Below, piece by piece: positions 1-4,819 of a DNA stretch of 13,596 nucleotides. This DNA comes from Micavibrio sp. (GTDB lineage: Bacteria > Pseudomonadota > Alphaproteobacteria > Micavibrionales > Micavibrionaceae). The position numbers and the translations under genes are program-made. The stretch covers positions 1 through 13,596 of the forward strand of contig JAMONE010000083.1 of NCBI GenBank assembly GCA_027066695.1, written 5' to 3'. The notes under the pieces were generated by a model. The model saw nothing but the letters and a program-made list of their open reading frames with translations, searched no databases and was not told the origin of the DNA. Every line of letters begins with the position of its first letter. The first letter of the stretch is position 1.

Positions 1-71
1 TGGCTTAGCTATAGATAATATAATAGCCATAAACTAGACCACCTCACCAATATATATCTGCTGAATTATTT

Positions 72-99
72 ATGTACTTTTTGCCATATCTAAGTACAT
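72..99. repeat. Inverted repeat, possible weak terminator after the Crp/Fnr gene
   Basis: ATGTACTT (72-79) and AAGTACAT (92-99) are perfect inverted arms separated by 12 bases. They lie 53 bases beyond the stop codon of the minus-strand Crp/Fnr gene. There is no clean T-run on the minus strand after the stem, so a terminator role is only a guess. The leading 151 bases hold no gene that I can support. A second small palindrome, GGCTATATAGCC (116-127), lies between this repeat and the gene. Confidence 0.3.
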
Positions 100-151
100 C
101 TCAAGTTAAAAACAGGGCTATATAGCCTATGCCACATAAAATGATTCAATT

Positions 152-871
152 TTAAATACGTATTGACCCGCAGAGCTTGTCTTTATATTCAACATCGCAA
201 AATTGAGCAAGATTTTGCGGGTTTTTTATCGAGATAGCGCGTTTTTCCGAGGTCACGCCATAAGGTTCAAGCTTGGCAAGAGCGCGGGAGAAAGTCTCTG
301 GCTTAATACTTAAACGAGTGGATATTACGGATTTATCGTAAGGTAAATCAACAATCATAATATCGTCACTACTGCCCTTATGAGCTTTACAAAAGCGTAG
401 TAAAAATGCTCCGACGCGTTGTGGTGCGGTTCTGGATGTTACCTGCTCTAATTGTTGAACAAGATAATGTTGACGTGAGGAAATTGCGCCAAGCATAAGA
501 ATAGCAAAATGACTGTCTTCTTCGATTTTTTTAATGAAAAAGCTACGCGGAATTACAATTACTTCTGCATTTCCTATTGCTTGTGCATATGCGGGATATT
601 TTTTGTGATTGCTAAATACGGCAGCTTCGGCAAAGGACTCACCAGGGCCAAATATATGGATAATAACCTCCTCACCTTCGCGGGAAATACGGGAAAGCTT
701 TATCCAGCCATTTAAAATAATAAAGAAATTTTCTGCCGAATCGCCTGCCGAGAATAATTCTTGGCCTTTATTTAAAGTTTTTTGCCTGCAATGCTTTGTC
801 AAATCTTCTATGATTTCCTCTCCCACTGTTAAGAAAAGGGGGGATTTTTTTATGGCATCTTTTAATTCCAT
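152..871 (-). CDS. Crp/Fnr-family transcriptional regulator (DNR/FNR-like, no Fe-S cysteine cluster)
   Basis: Cytoplasmic transcription factor of 239 residues. Residues ~10-120 form a cyclic-nucleotide-binding-type beta barrel (LFSAGDSAENFFIILNG; FGPGESFAEAAVF). A dimerisation helix follows at ~122-145 and a winged helix-turn-helix at ~150-218. The recognition helix reads PETFSRALAKL, so the E-x-x-S-R pattern (E192, S195, R196) matches FNR-type proteins that read TTGAT half-sites. The N-terminal cysteine cluster of oxygen-sensing FNR is absent (only C28 there), so an Fe-S oxygen sensor is unlikely. The overall style (SRTAPQRVGAFLLRFC) resembles DNR-like nitric-oxide or redox regulators, but the effector is inferred. 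There is a ~20-residue C-terminal extension with two cysteines. The start is supported by AGGAG seven bases upstream of the ATG. The gene lies 105 bases downstream of ilvC on the same strand, with a hairpin and a repeat between them, so it probably has its own promoter. Confidence 0.88.
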   Translation of the reverse strand: MELKDAIKKSPLFLTVGEEIIEDLTKHCRQKTLNKGQELFSAGDSAENFFIILNGWIKLSRISREGEEVIIHIFGPGESFAEAAVFSNHKKYPAYAQAIGNAEVIVIPRSFFIKKIEEDSHFAILMLGAISSRQHYLVQQLEQVTSRTAPQRVGAFLLRFCKAHKGSSDDIMIVDLPYDKSVISTRLSIKPETFSRALAKLEPYGVTSEKRAISIKNPQNLAQFCDVEYKDKLCGSIRI

Positions 872-893
872 TATGTACTCCTGAAATTATAAT

Positions 894-929
894 AGATTCC
901 TCCACTCCCAAGAGATTGGTCGGAATGAC
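894..929. repeat. Dispersed palindromic intergenic element (GATTCC...GGAATGAC type)
   Basis: The segment starts with AGATTCCTCCACTCCC and ends with GGTCGGAATGAC. It carries ATTCC/GGAAT inverted ends around a partly self-complementary centre. From general knowledge, this layout matches a family of short repetitive palindromes scattered between genes in many bacterial genomes. Only one copy of this exact type is visible here, so its repeat status rests on recognition and not on counting. Confidence 0.5.
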
Positions 930-938
930 AAAGTGCTA

Positions 939-966
939 ATACCCCACCCCCTTGGGGCGGGAGTAT
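939..966 (-). terminator. G+C-rich hairpin downstream of ilvC
   Basis: The 28-base segment ATACCCCACCCCC-TT-GGGGCGGGAGTAT folds on either strand into a long stem with one bulge and G-T wobbles. It sits 10 bases beyond the ilvC stop codon on the minus strand. No T-run follows it, so it may be a bidirectional or Rho-assisted terminator, or an mRNA-stabilising stem. Confidence 0.45.
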
Positions 967-976
967 TCAGGTAATT

Positions 977-2044
977 CTAGTTTTCTTGCTTATTAACCAA
1001 TTTATTAGCACCTATCCAAGGCATCATAGCGCGTAATTTTGCGCCTGTTTCTTCAATCGGGTGCTTGGCTTCACTTTCACGGATTTTTACAAGCTTGGTT
1101 AAGCCTTCTTTATTTCCGCCCATAAAGTCTTCAACAAATTTACCTGATTGAATATCAGCCAAAATACGTTTCATCTCTTCTTTGGTTTCGCTAGTAATAA
1201 TGCGCGGGCCTGATACGTAATCACCAAATTCCGCAGTGTTAGAGATAGAATAGCGCATGTTAGCAAGGCCGCCCTCATACATTAGATCAACGATTAATTT
1301 CAGCTCGTGCAAGCACTCGAAATACGCCATTTCAGGTGGATAACCCGCTTCGACTAAAACTTCATAACCAGCTTTTACAAGCTCTGACGTTCCGCCGCAA
1401 AGCACTGCTTGTTCACCGAATAAATCAGTTTCGCACTCATCCTTGAATGTCGTTTCAATGATGCCAGAACGACCACCACCAACAGCAGATGCATATGATA
1501 GAGCAAGATCTTTAGCATTACCCGTTGCATCTTGCGCAACCGCGATAAGACATGGAACGCCGCCACCTTTTTGGTATTCACCGCGCACTGTATGACCAGG
1601 GCCTTTTGGTGCGACCATAAATACGTCTAAATCAGCGCGAGGCTTGATTAGATCAAAATGGATATTAAGACCATGAGCAAATACTAAAGCTGCGCCCTGC
1701 TTAAGGTTAACTTCGAGATCATCGCGGTAGAGATCGGCTTGGTATTCATCAGGAACAAGTATCATAACGACATCAGCATCTTTTACAGCTTCGGCGGGAG
1801 GAAGAACCTCAAAGCCAGCTTTTTTTGCTTTAACCGCAGATGATGAACCATCACGAAGACCAATTACAACGCTCTCAACGCCGCTATCTTTCATGTTTAG
1901 CGCATGCGCATGTCCCTGTGATCCATATCCGATCACAACAACTTTCTTTGATTTGATAAGTTCAAGATTACAATCTTTATCATAATAAACATTCAATGAT
2001 GTTTGATTTGCAGGTGTTGCCTGCGCTGTGTTACTTTGTCCCAT
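977..2044 (-). CDS. ilvC: Ketol-acid reductoisomerase (NADP+), class I
   Basis: Second step of valine/isoleucine synthesis: isomerises and reduces acetolactate or acetohydroxybutyrate to the dihydroxy acid with NADPH and Mg2+, in the cytoplasm. The protein is 355 residues, about 15 longer than the usual ~340-residue class I enzyme because of a polar N-terminal tail (1-16). The Rossmann motif VIGYGSQGHAHA is at 37-48. The cofactor loop GLRDGSSS (R64, S67) points to NADPH. Catalytic H124 is in AHGLN. Metal ligands D207 and E211 lie in DECETDLFGEQ, and E243 and E247 in ECLHELKL. All active-site residues are present. The ATG at 2044 is chosen because AAAAAGG lies eight bases upstream. The longer reading frame begins with TTG at 2104, has no ribosome-binding site and adds 20 residues atypical of the family. 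No ilvBN or other branched-chain gene is adjacent, so ilvC stands alone here. Confidence 0.97.
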   Translation of the reverse strand: MGQSNTAQATPANQTSLNVYYDKDCNLELIKSKKVVVIGYGSQGHAHALNMKDSGVESVVIGLRDGSSSAVKAKKAGFEVLPPAEAVKDADVVMILVPDEYQADLYRDDLEVNLKQGAALVFAHGLNIHFDLIKPRADLDVFMVAPKGPGHTVRGEYQKGGGVPCLIAVAQDATGNAKDLALSYASAVGGGRSGIIETTFKDECETDLFGEQAVLCGGTSELVKAGYEVLVEAGYPPEMAYFECLHELKLIVDLMYEGGLANMRYSISNTAEFGDYVSGPRIITSETKEEMKRILADIQSGKFVEDFMGGNKEGLTKLVKIRESEAKHPIEETGAKLRAMMPWIGANKLVNKQEN

Positions 2045-2141
2045 AATTAAAACCTTTTTCAAATTTTTGCTTAAGCAGTCGCATAAAACATGGTTTTTCG
2101 TCAATAATCAAGCAAAAGATTGCTTATAATTAATTCTCAGG

Positions 2142-2156
2142 TTAGCATGCCCTAGC
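2142..2156 (-). promoter_or_regulatory. 15-base motif shared by the ilvC and cytochrome upstream regions (copy 1)
   Basis: TTAGCATGCCCTAGC on the plus strand (minus: GCTAGGGCATGCTAA) lies 98 bases upstream of the ilvC start. It recurs with one mismatch at 4725-4739 upstream of the cytochrome gene, in the same orientation relative to its gene. It could be a promoter element, a regulator site or a repeat fragment. Confidence 0.35.
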
Positions 2157-2181
2157 TTATGTTAAATTAACAATCTGACAT

Positions 2182-2272
2182 CGTCATCGCAAGCCGTATG
2201 TAAGCGCGGCGACCTACTGCATCTCTTTGTAAACGCTAGATTGCCACGTCGCAAAAACTCCTCGCAATGACG
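2182..2272. repeat. Palindromic intergenic repeat (GTCAT-GCAAG ... CTCGCAATGACG type)
   Basis: The arms CGTCATCGCAAG (2182-2193) and CTCGCAATGACG (2261-2272) are inverted and match at 10 of 12 positions. The two differences can form G-U pairs in minus-strand RNA. The inner segment GATTGCCACGTCGC (2239-2252) is characteristic of a widespread family of non-coding palindromes carrying the CTCGCAATGACG end. The element fills most of the 294-base gap between the MCP stop and the ilvC start. No gene was found in that gap. Confidence 0.6.
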
Positions 2273-2317
2273 GTTAGTGTCTTATTTTAACGCATCAACG
2301 CTAAAACCACTGTAAAT

Positions 2318-2339
2318 ACCCCGTAACTTGCGGCGGGGT
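2318..2339 (-). terminator. Hairpin at the end of the chemoreceptor gene
   Basis: ACCCCG (2318-2323) and CGGGGT (2334-2339) are perfect inverted arms around a 10-base centre. On the minus strand the stem begins in the stop codon of the chemoreceptor. Only A/T-mixed sequence follows, without a long T-run. It resembles the hairpin at 939-966 in its TACCCC/GGCGGGG composition, so it may be a recurring terminator-like unit of this genome. Confidence 0.5.
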
Positions 2340-4138
2340 CATTCATTAATTTTGGTAAGGAAGCCACTAATATCACTGCGCAAAGTGTCTGATTGGCTTG
2401 AAAGTGCTAATGCTGTTTTATCAATACCTCCCATAGCTTTTTCGGCTTGTTCCATTGAAGAGCCTATATCTTTCACATCATTATCAATATCAGATACACC
2501 AGCCGATGCTGTATTAATATTTTCAGTGATTATTCGTGCCGCTGAGTTTTGCTCTTCTACGGTCATTGCAATATTTGATGTGTAATCACCAACTTTTTCA
2601 ATATCGTCCTGAACAGCCGCCAGAGCGGAGATAACATCTTGTGAAACATTTTGTATATTAGAGATATCAACTGTTATATCATCTGTGGCTTGTCCAACTT
2701 GGCTAGCCAGTTCTTTAACTTCATGGGCAACAACAGCAAAGCCTCTTCCTGCATCACCAGCGCGCGCAGCCTCAATAGTAGCATTAAGGGCAAGCATATT
2801 AATTTGATTGGCAATACCTTGAATAACTTCGATTATTTTATTTATAGATAAAGACGCTTCACCAAGCTTTCCTGCTAACTCATTACTTTGCTTTGTTTTT
2901 TCAACCGCACCATTAACAAGTTTTCGAGAGCTTGAAACCTGCTGTGTGAGCTCGGCTATATCAGAGCTCATTTGCTGTGTTGTCGTTGCAACCGATGCAA
3001 CATTTTCAGACGTATTGTTGGATGCAGCAGTTACCAGTTTAATTTTTTCATATATATTTTGCACTAATTCTTCAAGTTCATTAGATGAAATAGATAGGCT
3101 TGTCGCGGTTTCTGCGACGGTGTTAACTGCTTTTGTTGAATCTTTTTCAAAGATATTAACAAGATTCTGAATTTCTTTTTGACGGCGTTCTTTTTCTTTT
3201 TGTTCTTTTTCCTGAGCTTTTTCTATTCTAATTTTTTCAACAGAAGTTTGCTGGAATATTTGGAGAGATCGCGCCATTTCTCCAATTTCATCTTGGCGTT
3301 CATAATCCTCAATATCAAGGTCATAGTTACCATTAGTAAGTTCTGACATAGTTGCAGTTATACGTTTTATAGGCGCTATTACTTGCTTGCTAAAGAATAG
3401 GGATATGGCTGATGCAACAATTAAACAAATTATACTGATAAGGGCAGATTTCATTGCTACATCGAAGATAGTGTCACTTAAAATTGTAGCATCAAGAACC
3501 ATCCATATTTCACCACCAGCATCATTACCTGTTGGGAGGACCAAATGCAGGAGATTATTTTTTTTATCCAAATAAAAACCATCTTTTAAATCATCTGCAT
3601 CAGGTCGCTTATATGTTGAGTTAACTTCGGCCTGCATGGTGAGTGCCTCTGTATAGTAAGCAAGTTCCTTGGTAATTTTATCCATCATAAGGTTAAGTTT
3701 TTTTAAACGCTTGGGGTTATTCGCATATTTTTTAATGCCTGCTGCCACTTTGTTACGTTTTTTAAATAATTTATCTTCATAGCCATCACTATATGCCGTG
3801 CGCCAAAGCTTTTCTTCGGATGCTAAATAGATCGCACTATATGGTGTTTTACCAAGGTCAGTTTGCCCATTAACGGAGAAAAAGATTAGGTCTGGTGTTG
3901 ACGTATATAAATTATACGCATTTCCATCTTGTATATTTGCGTAATTCCCGCCTCCTACAGAAGGCTTCATTAAGTTAAGCACAGGTTGAGCACTTACTTT
4001 TGATAAAGATTGCATAGATTTTATTGTTGCGCCGTAGCTGTATAAATAGAAATATGTGCCAAGTACGGAACATAAAACCACCAACACAGCAATTGGTCCA
4101 AAAATTATCAGTCTTCTTAACGTTAGGAAGCGGGACAT
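2339..4138 (-). CDS. Methyl-accepting chemotaxis protein (transmembrane chemoreceptor)
   Basis: Inner-membrane chemoreceptor of 599 residues. TM1 is at ~10-34, a periplasmic sensor region at ~35-229, TM2 at ~230-250 and HAMP at ~251-305. The coiled-coil signalling domain spans ~325-595. The highly conserved cytoplasmic tip, INMLALNATIEAARAGDAGRGFAVVAHEV with following KELA, lies at ~444-479; this is the part that contacts CheA and CheW. No C-terminal CheR-docking pentapeptide is present. The periplasmic region contains no cysteine and therefore no CxxCH haem site. It has a helical first half and a strand-rich end (LLHLVLPTGNDAGGEIWMVL), suggesting a Cache-like or related fold, not assigned. 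The ATG follows AAGG at a spacing of 11. The gene lies 29 bases after the cytochrome gene and is almost certainly co-transcribed with it. The ligand is unknown; sensing through the neighbouring haem protein is a hypothesis. Confidence 0.93.
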   Translation of the reverse strand: MSRFLTLRRLIIFGPIAVLVVLCSVLGTYFYLYSYGATIKSMQSLSKVSAQPVLNLMKPSVGGGNYANIQDGNAYNLYTSTPDLIFFSVNGQTDLGKTPYSAIYLASEEKLWRTAYSDGYEDKLFKKRNKVAAGIKKYANNPKRLKKLNLMMDKITKELAYYTEALTMQAEVNSTYKRPDADDLKDGFYLDKKNNLLHLVLPTGNDAGGEIWMVLDATILSDTIFDVAMKSALISIICLIVASAISLFFSKQVIAPIKRITATMSELTNGNYDLDIEDYERQDEIGEMARSLQIFQQTSVEKIRIEKAQEKEQKEKERRQKEIQNLVNIFEKDSTKAVNTVAETATSLSISSNELEELVQNIYEKIKLVTAASNNTSENVASVATTTQQMSSDIAELTQQVSSSRKLVNGAVEKTKQSNELAGKLGEASLSINKIIEVIQGIANQINMLALNATIEAARAGDAGRGFAVVAHEVKELASQVGQATDDITVDISNIQNVSQDVISALAAVQDDIEKVGDYTSNIAMTVEEQNSAARIITENINTASAGVSDIDNDVKDIGSSMEQAEKAMGGIDKTALALSSQSDTLRSDISGFLTKINE

Positions 4139-4167
4139 TATTTATTAAACCTTGTATTGGTTAAGTA

Positions 4168-4683
4168 TTATTTCTTACTTGTACAAACACCTTTTACACA
4201 AATCTCAGCATAACCGCTGTGACAGTTAAGACATGCTTCTGGTGCTAAAGAAGGATGAGCTGCGCCCATGTCTTTACCATCGATAGTGTATGCGCCATAT
4301 ACTGGTTCATCCATTAAATGTTCAGTAACAAGAATTACACCAATATCGGTAAGTTCAAGAACAGCGGTTGAGATATCTTCATATTCTCCGCCATTTTTAT
4401 AGCCAGCATCTTGGGCAGGATTAACACGAACATTATAAGCTGTGCCATGTCCTTCGTTAACCCAGTTATACATTTTGAAGGTTTCTTGAACAATAGAAGG
4501 CAAATCTTCTGATATAGGCTTGTCATTACTAGGGATCGCACCAGATGAAATAATTGGCCATTCTTCCCAGCCTTCAGGCATTGTAGCATTAGACCCTTCT
4601 GCATAAGCAGCAGAGGATAAAGTTATAATAACAAAAGCCCCTAACATTAACGCTAGATTGGTAATTTTAAAAACAATAGACAT
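4168..4683 (-). CDS. Exported mono-haem c-type cytochrome, P460/c'-beta-like (tentative)
   Basis: Protein of 171 residues with a clear Sec signal peptide (~1-28, hydrophobic core ALMLGAFVIITLSSA, likely cleavage after AYA). A single haem-attachment site CLNCH lies near the C-terminus, so it should be a periplasmic c-type cytochrome. The mature part runs in the order GWEEWPII, a GTAYNVRVNPAQ strand, a TAVLELTD strand, YGAYTIDGKD, then CxxCH. That order recalls the cytochrome P460/c'-beta family, whose members bind or oxidise NO and hydroxylamine. A DUF3365-type haem sensor is an alternative, and neither assignment is secure. Two further cysteines follow the haem site (CVKGVC) and could form a disulfide. 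The start is supported by AAAGGA just upstream of the ATG. It is the first gene of an apparent operon with the chemoreceptor and is divergent from the CcsBA synthase that could mature it. Confidence 0.8.
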   Translation of the reverse strand: MSIVFKITNLALMLGAFVIITLSSAAYAEGSNATMPEGWEEWPIISSGAIPSNDKPISEDLPSIVQETFKMYNWVNEGHGTAYNVRVNPAQDAGYKNGGEYEDISTAVLELTDIGVILVTEHLMDEPVYGAYTIDGKDMGAAHPSLAPEACLNCHSGYAEICVKGVCTSKK

Positions 4684-4724
4684 AGTATTTTCCTTTATTT
4701 ATTTAACCATTAAAGTTATCACAT

Positions 4725-4739
4725 TTAACATGCCCTAGC
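4725..4739 (-). promoter_or_regulatory. 15-base motif shared by the cytochrome and ilvC upstream regions (copy 2)
   Basis: TTAACATGCCCTAGC on the plus strand is 42 bases upstream of the cytochrome start and differs by one base from the copy at 2142-2156. On the minus strand it reads GCTAGGGCATGTTAA. It lies in the 136-base divergent region shared with the CcsBA gene, so it could act on either gene. No FNR-type TTGAT-N4-ATCAA box was seen in this region. Confidence 0.35.
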
Positions 4740-4819
4740 AATGAGGCGTTAGACAATTAACTTGTGTAACCCTCATGAATTAGCTACATAGTTTTAGATG
4801 AGCGAAATTATTAAAATAA

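Noticed and set aside
886..891. Perfect TATAAT on the minus strand before the Crp/Fnr gene
   Set aside because: Transcription from it would begin inside the ribosome-binding site, and no -35 lies at proper spacing.
1643..1658. FNR-like palindrome TTGATTAGATCAA
   Set aside because: It has a three-base centre where FNR sites need four, and it lies in the middle of the ilvC coding region.
2045..2104. N-terminal extension of ilvC from a TTG codon
   Set aside because: No ribosome-binding site and atypical residues; the ATG at 2044 has AAAAAGG at proper spacing.
2182..2272. CRISPR or tandem array in the ilvC-MCP gap
   Set aside because: Only one inverted pair of arms is present, with no evenly spaced direct repeats.
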